Assembly (NCBI RefSeq): GCF_002161355.1
Contig: NZ_NFHL01000001.1
Span: 372,001 to 436,000, forward strand
DNA length: 64,000 nucleotides
Direction: 5' to 3'
From: Lachnoclostridium sp. An76
GTDB taxonomy: Bacteria > Bacillota > Clostridia > Lachnospirales > Lachnospiraceae
Below are positions 51,835 through 61,078 of the stretch, piece by piece; within the stretch, counting starts at the first letter, position 1, and every line of letters begins with the position of its first letter. Under the pieces are notes generated by a model. That model was not told the origin of the DNA. It ran no database searches and saw only the letters and a list, made by a program, of their open reading frames with translations. A program made the position numbers and the translations under genes.

Positions 51835-52980
51835 CTATATCTGTACCAGCCTGTGTTTTTCATAGTCAAAATAAGTGCCGTCCAGCATATTGGCCAGTGT
51901 ATTCGTCCTCACGATCTCGATCTGATTCTCTCCCTGTCTGACACATTCTTTCGGACAGATCCACTGGTATGGAGTAAAGGCGCGTACCCCCAGAGATTCC
52001 CCGTTTAACCTTACTTCCAGGCAGTCCGGACATGTATCGCCGAAATCAAAGGAGAGGATGCTTTCATCCGCCAGCTCCTCCGGGTGGAGCACGATCTTCT
52101 GCCTCAGAGTCATTTTCCCGCTGTAATAGGGAAATCCTTTTATATAATGGATGTCAAACAGTGCCTCCTCAGGCCGTACGGTCAGCGTGTGCTCTTCGCT
52201 CACTCCGAAATCCCCCAGCAGATACACCGGATCTCTCAGCCCGTCCGACTCTTTATATGCCGTAACCTGTAATTCCAACAGGTTTTTCCCTTGTTTCACA
52301 CAGGCAGTTATGTCCGCGAGGCGGTTATTTTCGTCATTGATAAAGCGATGGTAAAACTGTTCCCTGTCTACTTTATGTCCGTTGATCTTCATTTCCCAGC
52401 TTCCTGTTATCGCCCGTCTGTCCAGCAGGAGTTCTACCTGTTCCGGCATAGCTTCTACCTCAAACGCAGTGCGGTAGGTCAGGGACAGCGGGAAATCCAT
52501 ATGGATATGTTTTGGTGTACCGAAAGTGCTCTCGTACTTATAATCCTCTTTCTCAAGAAGCGGGACCGCCGCTGCCTGTTCGATCAGAGTCATAGGTTCC
52601 GTCTGATACCAGTTCTCCCCGTCTCTTGAAACATCAAATTTTGCGAGCCGGAATACATTCTTCCCTGACAGGCTGACCTGAAACGGTTGTTCCGAAGAGA
52701 TCACTACACGTTTCTTTCCTGCCGGGGATTCAGCCCTTTCTTCAGATTTTTCCTGTGTCTTTTTCTCATCTGTCGGTTTGAAACACAAATACCTGCTCTG
52801 ATAAGGATGGAATTGCAGTACCCGCTCCTCTTCCAGTTTCCCGGCTTTTTCTGCCGTCCCGCTCTCCATCGAAAGTTCTTCGACCGCAAACACGTTATCC
52901 CGGTTGTTCTTAATGACCGCCCGTGCAGATTTTTCCCCTGGTTTACAAGAGAGAGCCAGAGCCTTTCTGTATCCAAACAT
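51835..52980 (-). pseudogene. Probable C-terminal fragment of a glycosidase
   Basis: The 381-residue frame looks like beta-sandwich sugar-binding modules at the end of GH2/GH106-type proteins (TGSWEMKINGHKVD; LEVRLNGESLGVRAFTPYQW; GENQIEIVRTNTLANML). No catalytic barrel is present. The first codons begin abruptly in the middle of a beta-rich domain, no ribosome site precedes the ATG, and a TATAAT lies only 8 bases upstream of it. I infer loss of the 5' part of a larger gene. A short intact sugar-binding protein is the alternative. It has no signal peptide. Confidence 0.55.
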
Positions 52981-53051
52981 CCAAGTCTATTATAGCATAC
53001 TGCCCCAAAAATTGTTTTCTTCCTCTTTTCTGTTTTAATCCGTCTTTTTTG

Positions 53052-53099
53052 CCATAAAAAATGAGGCTTTCTGCCGATTTCTGATATCAGCAAAAAGCC
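53052..53099 (-). terminator. Terminator after the PrsA-like gene
   Basis: GGCTTTTTGCTGAT and ATCGGCAGAAAGCC pair on the minus strand with few mismatches, followed by a run of six T residues. Confidence 0.82.
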
Positions 53100-53118
53100 T
53101 TTCATCTATTCTACCTCT

Positions 53119-54279
53119 TTATTCCGCAGCATCCCCGCTCCCGTCTTCAGCGGCTGCGTCATCTGCTGCCCCGCTGTCAGCAGCAGCGTCTGCTGATCCG
53201 TCATCCGCAGTGCTGCCATCATCCGTCGTTCCGTCATCAGACGTTTCTTCCTCAGATGTGATGATCGTCACTCCGGTTTCATCAAAGTCTACTTTCTTCC
53301 ATACTTTTTCATTGACTTTGATATCAGCTGCATCTCTCCACTCTTCGAGAAGGGAATCATACTGTTCCTGTTTTCTCTGCTCGATGATATTCGTTTTCTC
53401 CTGATCCGTGGCCTCTCGGTCGAGCAGGCTGGTCAGCTTCGCCACATAGAGCCCGGAATCCGTCTCCACAACATCCGTCACATCGCCTTCCGCTGCGAGC
53501 GTGTCCGCCGCTGCCACAAGATCCTCATTCGGAGTCGTGCTCTCAGAATCAAATGTGGCTGTCTGCACTTCCACACCCAGCTCCCCGGCAACTGCTGCCA
53601 TATCCTCGCCGCCCTTCACTCTGTCAACGAGAGACTGAGCGGATGTCCTGAGCGTCTCTTTCTCCTCGTCCGTCAGTTCTGTGGAATTGCCGGAATCATC
53701 TGTTGAGGTGTAGGAGAAGTACACATAATCCATACTCTTCTGCGCCGCTTCTTCATCAGACACTTCCTCGTCCACGCCCTCTCTCATCTTACTGTCCATC
53801 TTATTCTGGATCGTAGAGAGCTCAAGGAATTTCTCAATGTGTTTCTGGTACCCGGAAACAATCTCTTTCGCATCCTCTGTATTATCTTCACTGAATTTTG
53901 CCGCCGCGTCTTCGATCGCTTTCTGCTCATCCTCAGACAGGGTAACCTCGTAGTCCGCCGCATGCTGGGAAATGATATACATATTTTCCAGGCTCTCAAG
54001 GATGCTGTCTTTCATGGACTCCTCATACGTCTTATCATCCCCTGCGTCCTGGGCCCACATCTCCTCCGCAGTCGTGCCCATCATACCTGCATAATAGGTC
54101 TCGTACTGTCCCTGCATCATCCTCGCATAAAAATTCGCCACTCCAAGGGTAATGTCCTCATCCCCCACTGTTGCCACAACAGCCTCTGTATCGATAGAGC
54201 CGCTGCATCCTGTCACAGACATTGCCGCAAACACGCCTGCCGCTGTCAGGACCGCCGCCTTTTTCCCAAACTGTACCAT
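53119..54279 (-). CDS. PrsA/SurA-like foldase lipoprotein
   Basis: The 386-residue protein has a lipoprotein signal with lipobox Cys25 (SVTGCSG). A SurA/PrsA-like N-terminal helical region and a degenerate parvulin-like part (GGEDMAAVAGELG) follow. The tail is low-complexity and rich in Asp, Ala, Gly and Ser (last ~45 residues). It should act outside the membrane in folding secreted proteins. GGAGG precedes the ATG. It is downstream of mfd but has its own promoter and terminator. Confidence 0.85.
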   Translation of the reverse strand: MVQFGKKAAVLTAAGVFAAMSVTGCSGSIDTEAVVATVGDEDITLGVANFYARMMQGQYETYYAGMMGTTAEEMWAQDAGDDKTYEESMKDSILESLENMYIISQHAADYEVTLSEDEQKAIEDAAAKFSEDNTEDAKEIVSGYQKHIEKFLELSTIQNKMDSKMREGVDEEVSDEEAAQKSMDYVYFSYTSTDDSGNSTELTDEEKETLRTSAQSLVDRVKGGEDMAAVAGELGVEVQTATFDSESTTPNEDLVAAADTLAAEGDVTDVVETDSGLYVAKLTSLLDREATDQEKTNIIEQRKQEQYDSLLEEWRDAADIKVNEKVWKKVDFDETGVTIITSEEETSDDGTTDDGSTADDGSADAAADSGAADDAAAEDGSGDAAE

Positions 54280-54386
54280 AACCAGCCTCCTCTTTTCTCT
54301 CTGTTTCCTGCTCCCGCAGTATCCCGGGATGTCAGGGCGGGCATCTTTCGTTCTTTTACCTGTACTTATCCCGCATACACTGATAC

Positions 54387-54415
54387 ATTATATCGTGTTT
54401 TTATAAAACTAACAA
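54387..54415 (-). promoter_or_regulatory. Promoter of the PrsA-like gene
   Basis: TTGTTA (complement of 54410-54415) and a perfect TATAAT (complement of 54387-54392) are spaced by 17 bases; the leader would be about 100 bases. Confidence 0.8.
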
Positions 54416-54479
54416 GCCTGAATCACAAAATGTTTACAAACCTGCGCATACACCGTTACCGTTCACAATAACCAGATGC

Positions 54480-57400
54480 CTACGTATGCAGGGACCGGAT
54501 ATCCTCCAGGATCTTCCGCAGGAGCGCCAGGATATCTTCCCCTTTCTCCTTCCCGCTCCTGCCTGTCTTCCTGTACAGGAAATAAGGCGGTTCCTCCGTC
54601 TTAAACACAAGGCTGTTCCTGTATGACTGCAGGAGGGCAGGGATCTTCCGGGGGTCGATCTTCGCCTTCTCATACATGGTGAACTTAAATTCTTCCCCCT
54701 TCTGCTCCACCGCGGTGACATAAGCCGAGTGGGCCAGTCCTTTGAGCGCCGCGATATGCAGAAGCTGCTGTACCTTCTTCGGGATATCCCCGAAGCGGTC
54801 GATCAGTTCTTCCATCATATCATCCATATCTTCTTCTGTCTCGATGGCAGCGATCCGCTTGTAGACATCCAGTTTCTGGTATTCATTCTTAATATAGGAT
54901 TCCGGGATATATGCATCGATGTTCAGGTCCACGGACGTGTTGAAGCTCTCTTCCACTTCTCCGCCCTTGAGCTTTGCCACTGCCTCGTTGAGCATCTTGC
55001 AGTAGAGGTCATACCCCACTGCCTCCATGTGCCCGCTCTGCGCTTCTCCCAGCAGGTTGCCCGCGCCGCGGATCTCCAGGTCCCGCATGGCGATCTTGAT
55101 GCCGGATCCCAGGTCGGTAAATTCCCTGATCGCGGCAAGGCGCTTCTCCGCCACTTCTTTTAAGAGCTTATCCCTGCGGTACAGAAGGAAGGCGTACGCC
55201 ATCCGGTTCGACCGACCCACACGCCCCCTGAGCTGATAGAGCTGGGAGAGCCCGAACCGGTCCGCGTCCTGGATGATCATGGTATTTGCATTGGAGATGT
55301 CAAGCCCGGTCTCAATGATCGTGGTAGAGACAAGGACATCGATGTCGCCGTTGATGAAATCATACATGATATCCTCCAGCTCCCGCTCCTTCATCTGTCC
55401 GTGGGCAAACGCCACATTTGCCTCAGGCACGAGCTGCTGGATCTTCACCGCCACATCCGCGATATCCGTGACCCGGTTGTACACATAGTACACCTGGCCG
55501 CCTCTTGCCAGCTCCCGGGTGACTGCCTCCCGGACCATCTCGTCATTGTACTCCATGACATAAGTCTGGATGGGCATCCGGTCATGGGGCGCCTCCTCCA
55601 GGACGCTCATGTCGCGGATCCCGATCAGGCTCATGTGGAGCGTCCTCGGGATGGGGGTGGCTGTCAGGGTGAGCACATCGATATTTTCCTTTAATTTCTT
55701 AATCTTCTCTTTGTGAGCCACTCCGAAGCGCTGTTCCTCGTCAATGATCAGAAGCCCCAGGTCCTTAAAGCACACATCCTTTGACAGCACGCGGTGCGTG
55801 CCGATGACAATGTCCACCATCCCTTTTTTCAGGTCTTCCACGGTCTTTTTCTGCTGGGCAGCGGTCCGGAACCTGCAGAGCAGGTCGATCCTGACCGGGA
55901 AGTCCTTAAGCCTCTGCACAAAGGTATTGTAGTGCTGCTGCGCCAGGATCGTAGTGGGCACAAGGTATACCACCTGCTTGCCCTCCTGGACCGCCTTAAA
56001 GGCGGCCCGGATCGCAATCTCTGTCTTGCCGTAGCCCACGTCCCCGCAGATGAGCCGGTCCATGATCTTCGTGCTCTCCATGTCATGTTTCGTATCTTCG
56101 ATGGCCTGCATCTGGTCTTCTGTCTCCTCAAAGGGGAACATCTCCTCGAATTCCTTCTGCCAGACCGTATCCGGCCCGTAGACAAAGCCTTCCGAGCGCT
56201 GGCGCGACGCGTACAGCTTCACCAGATCTTCCGCGACGCTCTGCACGGCCTTCTTCACCTGGCTCTTTGTCTTTCCCCACTGGACAGTCCCCAGCTTGTT
56301 GAGCCGGGGCTTTTTCGCATCCGCCCCGGCATACTTCTGGATCAGGTCCATCTGCGCCACCGGGATGTAGAGAACGCCCCCCTCTGCATAGGAGATCTTC
56401 ATATAATCCTTTACGACCTTATCCACCTCGATCTTCTCGATCCCCTGGTAGACGCCGATCCCGTGGTTTTCATGGACCACATAATCGCCGGGCTTGAGCT
56501 CCGCGAAATCCTGGATCTTCTGTCCCTCATACTTCCTGCGCCGCTTTTTCTTTTTCTTCCTTCCGAAGATGTCCGTCTCAGAGATGACCATAAATTTCAG
56601 CATGGGGTACTCGTACCCCTCCGCCGCATAGCCGCAGGAAACCATGATCTCCCCCGGCTTTACGGTCCGCTCCATATCATCGCTGTAAAAGCTGCTCAGG
56701 TCATAATCCCTTAGATCCTCTGCCAGGCGCTTTGCCCTTGTCCTGGAGGCGGACAGAAGGACAACCCGGTATCCTTCCCGTTTCAGCCGCTTCAGGTCAC
56801 GGGTCAGGAGTTCAAAGCTGTTGTTGTACGGATTCACTCCTTTGGCCTGGATGCTGTATACCTTCCTTACCCGGAACATCCCGCACCTGGACTCCAGAGT
56901 CGTGGTGCCGATGCCGCTGTATCCATTCATCCTGCCGATGATGTCCTTTGTCTGGAACACTCTGAGCCGCTCTTCCTGCGTCTCTTCCATCCCCGCCTCA
57001 GCCCGGCTCTCCCGGCTGTGGAAATACTCCTGCTCCACTTCTTCCGCCATCTCCTGGAGGCGCTGCGGCTCATCCAGAAAAAGGAGGCTCTTCTCCTTCG
57101 GGAAATACTCCAGGAAAGAGACCGTCTCCAGCCCGTCCGCCCAGTTCTCCGACGCCGGATAGATCGTAACTTCACTTAAATTCTCCACTGAGCGCTGGCT
57201 CTCGACGTCAAAGCTGCGGATGGAATCGATCTCATCCCCCCAGAGCTCGATCCGCACGGGCAGCTCCTCAGTCAGAGGGAACACATCCACGATCCCGCCC
57301 CTCACGGCGAACTGTCCGGGGCCCTCGATCTGGCTCTCCCGCTCGTATCCCATGGACGCCAGCCGCGCCTCAAACTCTGTCAGGTCGATCGTATCCCCGC

Positions 57401-57830
57401 CCGCCGCGCAGATCCGCGCCCCGCGGATCTCCCCGGGATGGGGCAGGCCGTCCAGAAAGGCGTCCATGGTCGTGATCACAGTGACAGACTCTCCTTCTTT
57501 TTTCTCGATCAGCGCCCTGAGCACCTGCATCCTCTGGTCCGTCAGCACTTTCCCTTTGATATCCGCATAGTAAAAGAGCAGGTCCCTGGCAGGGTACAGG
57601 CAGACGTCATCCGTAAACAGCCTGTACTCTTCATACGCCTTCTTCGCCTTTTCCTCACTGGAAAAAGCGATGACCCTGTACTCAAAGCCATCGCCAAGCG
57701 CATACATCAGATGGGTCTTCTGGGTATTCGTACACCCTGCCACCTGTATGATGCCGTTTCCTTTTTTCCTGTCACGTAATAGTTCCTGATAATCCGCAAG
57801 TTCTGCCAGCGGTTCCAGTAAAGCCTGCAT
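54480..57830 (-). CDS. mfd: Transcription-repair coupling factor
   Basis: Mfd pushes stalled RNA polymerase off DNA lesions and recruits UvrA. The 1116-residue protein has UvrB-like N-terminal modules, an RNA-polymerase-interacting domain ([20 protein letters not shown]) and a RecG-like translocase with [19 protein letters not shown] and [15 protein letters not shown]-terminal regulatory domain follows. It lies 17 bp after pth, the usual pth-mfd order of Firmicutes, and shares the pth promoter. Confidence 0.96.
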   Translation of the reverse strand: MQALLEPLAELADYQELLRDRKKGNGIIQVAGCTNTQKTHLMYALGDGFEYRVIAFSSEEKAKKAYEEYRLFTDDVCLYPARDLLFYYADIKGKVLTDQRMQVLRALIEKKEGESVTVITTMDAFLDGLPHPGEIRGARICAAGGDTIDLTEFEARLASMGYERESQIEGPGQFAVRGGIVDVFPLTEELPVRIELWGDEIDSIRSFDVESQRSVENLSEVTIYPASENWADGLETVSFLEYFPKEKSLLFLDEPQRLQEMAEEVEQEYFHSRESRAEAGMEETQEERLRVFQTKDIIGRMNGYSGIGTTTLESRCGMFRVRKVYSIQAKGVNPYNNSFELLTRDLKRLKREGYRVVLLSASRTRAKRLAEDLRDYDLSSFYSDDMERTVKPGEIMVSCGYAAEGYEYPMLKFMVISETDIFGRKKKKKRRRKYEGQKIQDFAELKPGDYVVHENHGIGVYQGIEKIEVDKVVKDYMKISYAEGGVLYIPVAQMDLIQKYAGADAKKPRLNKLGTVQWGKTKSQVKKAVQSVAEDLVKLYASRQRSEGFVYGPDTVWQKEFEEMFPFEETEDQMQAIEDTKHDMESTKIMDRLICGDVGYGKTEIAIRAAFKAVQEGKQVVYLVPTTILAQQHYNTFVQRLKDFPVRIDLLCRFRTAAQQKKTVEDLKKGMVDIVIGTHRVLSKDVCFKDLGLLIIDEEQRFGVAHKEKIKKLKENIDVLTLTATPIPRTLHMSLIGIRDMSVLEEAPHDRMPIQTYVMEYNDEMVREAVTRELARGGQVYYVYNRVTDIADVAVKIQQLVPEANVAFAHGQMKERELEDIMYDFINGDIDVLVSTTIIETGLDISNANTMIIQDADRFGLSQLYQLRGRVGRSNRMAYAFLLYRRDKLLKEVAEKRLAAIREFTDLGSGIKIAMRDLEIRGAGNLLGEAQSGHMEAVGYDLYCKMLNEAVAKLKGGEVEESFNTSVDLNIDAYIPESYIKNEYQKLDVYKRIAAIETEEDMDDMMEELIDRFGDIPKKVQQLLHIAALKGLAHSAYVTAVEQKGEEFKFTMYEKAKIDPRKIPALLQSYRNSLVFKTEEPPYFLYRKTGRSGKEKGEDILALLRKILEDIRSLHT

Positions 57831-57847
57831 CGTTTTATCTCTTCCCT

Positions 57848-58423
57848 CTATTCTTTCTTTTTCCGGTTAAATTCATTCATCGCTTCATTCAGCTGTCCGG
57901 TCACGATCATCTCCGCCGCCCGGACCGCATTGTCATACCCTTCCTCCATCCGCTCTCTCTCCGCCTTTGAGAAATGCCCGAGCACATAGTCTGCAAGGTC
58001 GTATCCTTTCGGCTTTTCTCCCACTCCCACTTTGATCCGCGGGAAAACCTGGGTGCCGAGATGGGCAATGATATTTTTAATCCCGTTGTGGCCGCCCGCG
58101 CTCCCTTTGGCGCGGATGCGGAGCTGCCCCACATCCAGGCTGATATCGTCATAGACCACAAGAAGCTCATTCTCCTCATCGATCTTGTAATAATCCACAA
58201 GGCTGCGTATGCTCTCCCCGCTCAGATTCATATATGTCTGCGGTTTTGCCAGGAGCACCTTCTGTCCGCCTATGATCCCTTTCCCGATACAGGCTCTGTG
58301 TTTCTTTGTGTCCACTGCTATATTGTATTTCTCCGCGATCCGGTCTATTACATCAAAGCCAGCATTGTGCCTTGTGCCCTCATACTGTCTGTCAGGGTTC
58401 CCCAGTCCTGCTATGATAAACAT
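57848..58423 (-). CDS. pth: Peptidyl-tRNA hydrolase
   Basis: This enzyme frees tRNA from peptidyl-tRNA dropped by ribosomes. The 191-residue protein has the catalytic His19 (TRHNAGFDVID), the substrate motif PQTYMNLSGESI and KGSAGGHNGIKNI. In sporulating Bacillus the ortholog is called spoVC. GGAAG lies 10 bases before the ATG. It is the first gene of pth-mfd. Confidence 0.96.
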   Translation of the reverse strand: MFIIAGLGNPDRQYEGTRHNAGFDVIDRIAEKYNIAVDTKKHRACIGKGIIGGQKVLLAKPQTYMNLSGESIRSLVDYYKIDEENELLVVYDDISLDVGQLRIRAKGSAGGHNGIKNIIAHLGTQVFPRIKVGVGEKPKGYDLADYVLGHFSKAERERMEEGYDNAVRAAEMIVTGQLNEAMNEFNRKKKE

Positions 58424-58518
58424 TTCTGCAATTCTTCCTTCCTGTCTTTTTCAGCCTGCGGGCTCTCTTCTGCATTTATACGGAATTTATGCCAGCGCCC
58501 GCCTCTGCCGCACAAGCT

Positions 58519-58547
58519 ATTTTACAGCATCCTTCCCTGTTTGTCAC
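58519..58547 (-). promoter_or_regulatory. Promoter of pth-mfd
   Basis: GTGACA (complement of 58542-58547) and TAAAAT (complement of 58519-58524) are spaced by 17 bases, giving a leader of about 90 bases. Confidence 0.72.
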
Positions 58548-58642
58548 GCAGAGGCTATGAATATTTTCCTTTTTTCGGTCATACACTTATAAAAAACGGA
58601 CCGCCGCGGAAGCGGCAGCCGGATCGACCGGGAGGTAACTCT

Positions 58643-59077
58643 ATGAGTTCCAGAACAAAAATCGTTGTCCTGCACATGAAGGAGATCATCTACACTGCCA
58701 TCTTTGCGGCACTTGGGATCCTGCTCATCATCCTTCTGTTCATCATGTTCCGTCCTGACAGAGACGCAGGCAGCGCGGATACGGGGAAGCAGTATACTCC
58801 GGGGATCTATACATCCACACTTACATTAAACAACACAAACCTGGAGGTAGAAGTGGCCGTGGACAGCACGCGGATCAATTCCATCCGCTTCTCCAACCTG
58901 GATGAGACCGTGACCACCATGTTCCCGCTCATACAGCCCGCCATAGAAGATATCGCCGAGCAGGTGTATGAGACACAATCCTTAGACGATATCTCCCTGT
59001 CTGAAGATGCGCCTTATACATCCCAGATCATACTGGACGCCATAAAAGAAGCCGCAGGAAAAGCCGCAGTCAAATAA
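58643..59077 (+). CDS. Membrane-anchored protein with FMN-bind-like region
   Basis: The 144-residue protein has one N-terminal membrane segment (about residues 14-36) and an outer domain. The pattern PGIYTSTLTLNN followed by VDSTRINSIRFSN recalls the FMN-binding (RnfG/NqrC-type) fold, but the conserved flavin-attachment threonine motif is not evident. The start is firm: GGGAGG lies 7 bases before the ATG. It is divergent from pth and converges on the small gene at 59130. The function is unknown. Confidence 0.8.
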   Translation: MSSRTKIVVLHMKEIIYTAIFAALGILLIILLFIMFRPDRDAGSADTGKQYTPGIYTSTLTLNNTNLEVEVAVDSTRINSIRFSNLDETVTTMFPLIQPAIEDIAEQVYETQSLDDISLSEDAPYTSQIILDAIKEAAGKAAVK

Positions 59078-59129
59078 ACTGCGGCCTTTCTCCGTCCTCT
59101 CTGCACATCTTAAGGAAACGGATGCACGG

Positions 59130-59393
59130 TCATCCTTCCACGATCAGATATTTCCCATCCGGGAGAGGGAACACCTCGGAAGCTTCCTCCAGATCTTCCG
59201 GAGTCATTCCATCCACGTCCACTCCCTCTTCCTCAAAATATTCCCTCACCTCTTCCAGGGAATCCGCCACGACTGCCATGCAGTCCTCCAGAAAAGCCTC
59301 TGCCTCTTCCAGATTTTCAGCCACCGGTTCGTCAAAAAGCTTTCCCTGGTCTTTCAGAAATGTCTTCAGGCAGATCTCGCTGTAATCACTCAT
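59130..59393 (-). CDS. Small acidic conserved hypothetical protein
   Basis: The 87-residue acidic protein (DYSEICLKTFLKDQGKLFD; AEAFLEDCMAVVADSLEEV) is of unknown function; I believe similar proteins occur in Lachnospiraceae under misleading names such as glyoxalase. GAGGAGG lies before ATG at 59393. The start overlaps the stop of the HAD gene by 8 bases, so the two are coupled. It has no membrane segment or recognised motif. Confidence 0.8.
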   Translation of the reverse strand: MSDYSEICLKTFLKDQGKLFDEPVAENLEEAEAFLEDCMAVVADSLEEVREYFEEEGVDVDGMTPEDLEEASEVFPLPDGKYLIVEG

Positions 59394-60069
59394 GTACCTT
59401 CCTCCTCTCATCGATCATCTTAAGTATCTCCTCCGCAGAGTCCACGATCTTTGCCCGCCCTTCGCCGGCCTTCTCCAGTACTTCCCTTGGGCGGAACCCC
59501 CAGGATACGAGCACGGTCTCCATGCCCGCCGCTCTCCCGGTCGCCGCGTCCACCTCAGAATCTCCGATATAGACTGTCTCCCCAGGAGCCGCGCCGAATG
59601 CTTCCGCCATAGCCAGGGCTGCCGCCGGGTCCGGCTTTCGCGGCACGCCGTCTCTCTGTCCCCTCACGGTATCGAAAACACCCCTGCCAAAGATCGTCTC
59701 CACCACATGTACTGCCTGGCGGTCCGGCTTATTGGACAGGACACCCAGCCTGAGCCCCCTTTCCCTCAGAGCCTTCAAGAGCTCCGGGATCCCCTGATAG
59801 GGCGTCACGCGGTAAGTGCAGTTCGCATCAAAGATACGCCCGTAAGCGGCGAACGCCTCGTCAAAACGGCTCAGCGTTTCATCCCCGCCCGCCAGAAGCG
59901 TCTTTTCGATCAGCACTTTTGCCCCGTTTCCCACGAACTGCCTGCACTGCTCCTGCGTAATACCGGGGAATCCAATCTCCTTCATCGTCTCATTGACCGA
60001 AAATGTCAGGGAATCCAGTGTATCCGTCAAAGTACCGTCCAGGTCAAATATGCATGCTTTATAATCCAT
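59386..60069 (-). CDS. HAD-superfamily phosphatase, phosphoglycolate-phosphatase-like
   Basis: The 227-residue protein has all four HAD motifs: FDLDGT (nucleophile Asp9), SNKPD, KPDP and GDSEVD. A helical cap lies between motifs 1 and 2. It resembles Gph/PpaX, which hydrolyse phosphoglycolate or pyrophosphate. The substrate cannot be fixed from sequence. ATG at 60069 is preceded by AAGGAAG; an upstream extension of 19 Lys/Arg-rich codons is not supported. It lies 100 bp after sigG. Confidence 0.88.
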   Translation of the reverse strand: MDYKACIFDLDGTLTDTLDSLTFSVNETMKEIGFPGITQEQCRQFVGNGAKVLIEKTLLAGGDETLSRFDEAFAAYGRIFDANCTYRVTPYQGIPELLKALRERGLRLGVLSNKPDRQAVHVVETIFGRGVFDTVRGQRDGVPRKPDPAAALAMAEAFGAAPGETVYIGDSEVDAATGRAAGMETVLVSWGFRPREVLEKAGEGRAKIVDSAEEILKMIDERRKVHE

Positions 60070-60171
60070 TGTACTGCTCTTCCTTTCGTCTGTCTTCTCT
60101 TTTGTTGTCTGTTTTCTCTTCCGCATTCTTCTGTGCGGCTTTTCAGATGATAAGATATCTGCGGGCCGGCT

Positions 60172-60954
60172 TCAGTCCCCGAGGAGATACTTTCTCATGA
60201 TCTTCAGGGCATTTTTCTCCAGGCGGCTCACCTGCGCCTGGGAGATATTGATCTGCTCCGCCACTTCCATCTGCGTCTTTCCCTCAAAGAACCTCAGGGT
60301 AATGATATACCTCTCCCTCTCATTGAGCCTTTCCATGGCTGCTTCCAGGGAGAGCTCTTCCACCCAGTTTTCTTCTTTATTTTTCTTATCGCTCACCTGG
60401 TCCATCACGTACAGTGTGTCCCCGCCGTCGCTGTACACAGGCTCGTGCAGGCTGGCCGGCATCTGGATCGCGTCCAGTGCGTAGACCACGTCTTCCTTTG
60501 AGATCCCGATCTCATCCGCGATCTCCTGTACCGTAGGTTCCTTCATGTGCTGCCGGATATATCCTTCCTTTGCGTAGATCGCTTTGTACGCGGTATCCCT
60601 CAGCGACCTGCTGACCCGCATGGGGCTGTTGTCCCTGAGATATCTCCGGATCTCCCCGATAATCATGGGCACCGCATAGGTGGAAAACTTCACAAGCCTT
60701 GTCGGGTCAAAATGATCCACAGCTTTCATCAGCCCGACACAGCCGATCTGGAACAGGTCATCCGCATTCTCACTGCTGCTCTCGAACCGTTTGATCACAC
60801 TCAGTACCAGCCGGAGATTTCCTTTGATATACTGCTCCCGGGCTTCCTCGTCCCCGGCTTTGATCCTCTCGAAGAGCTCTGCCTTTTCCTCTTCTTTTAA
60901 AAGCGGGAGCTTCGATGTATTCACTCCGCAAAGTTCAACCTTGTTCACCATCAT
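60172..60954 (-). CDS. sigG: Sporulation sigma factor SigG
   Basis: SigG drives late forespore genes. The 260-residue protein begins VNKVELCGVNTSKLPLL, nearly the Bacillus SigG start. It has region 2 (FQIGCVGLMKAVDHFDP; FSTYAVPMIIGEIRRYLRD), region 3 and a region 4 helix-turn-helix (QMEVAEQINISQAQVSRLEK). AGGAGG lies 9 bases before ATG 60954; the next codon is also ATG. It stands apart from sigE here. This is the best evidence in the window that the organism sporulates. Confidence 0.95.
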   Translation of the reverse strand: MMVNKVELCGVNTSKLPLLKEEEKAELFERIKAGDEEAREQYIKGNLRLVLSVIKRFESSSENADDLFQIGCVGLMKAVDHFDPTRLVKFSTYAVPMIIGEIRRYLRDNSPMRVSRSLRDTAYKAIYAKEGYIRQHMKEPTVQEIADEIGISKEDVVYALDAIQMPASLHEPVYSDGGDTLYVMDQVSDKKNKEENWVEELSLEAAMERLNERERYIITLRFFEGKTQMEVAEQINISQAQVSRLEKNALKIMRKYLLGD

Positions 60955-61078
60955 CCCAAGAATCCTCCTAAGCATTTTCTACTTAGAATGATTCTCACCC
61001 GGGCGGAAAGATATTCCGGGAGCAGGAAAATTTTATAAAGTTTTAGTCCTTGACAAACGCGTCAGCGCGATATCCGGC

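Noticed and set aside
60976-61010. SigF-like promoter upstream of sigG
   Set aside because: GGTGAGAAT resembles a forespore -10 and GAATA a -35, but the gap is only about 12 bases instead of about 15-16, so it is not reported as a promoter.
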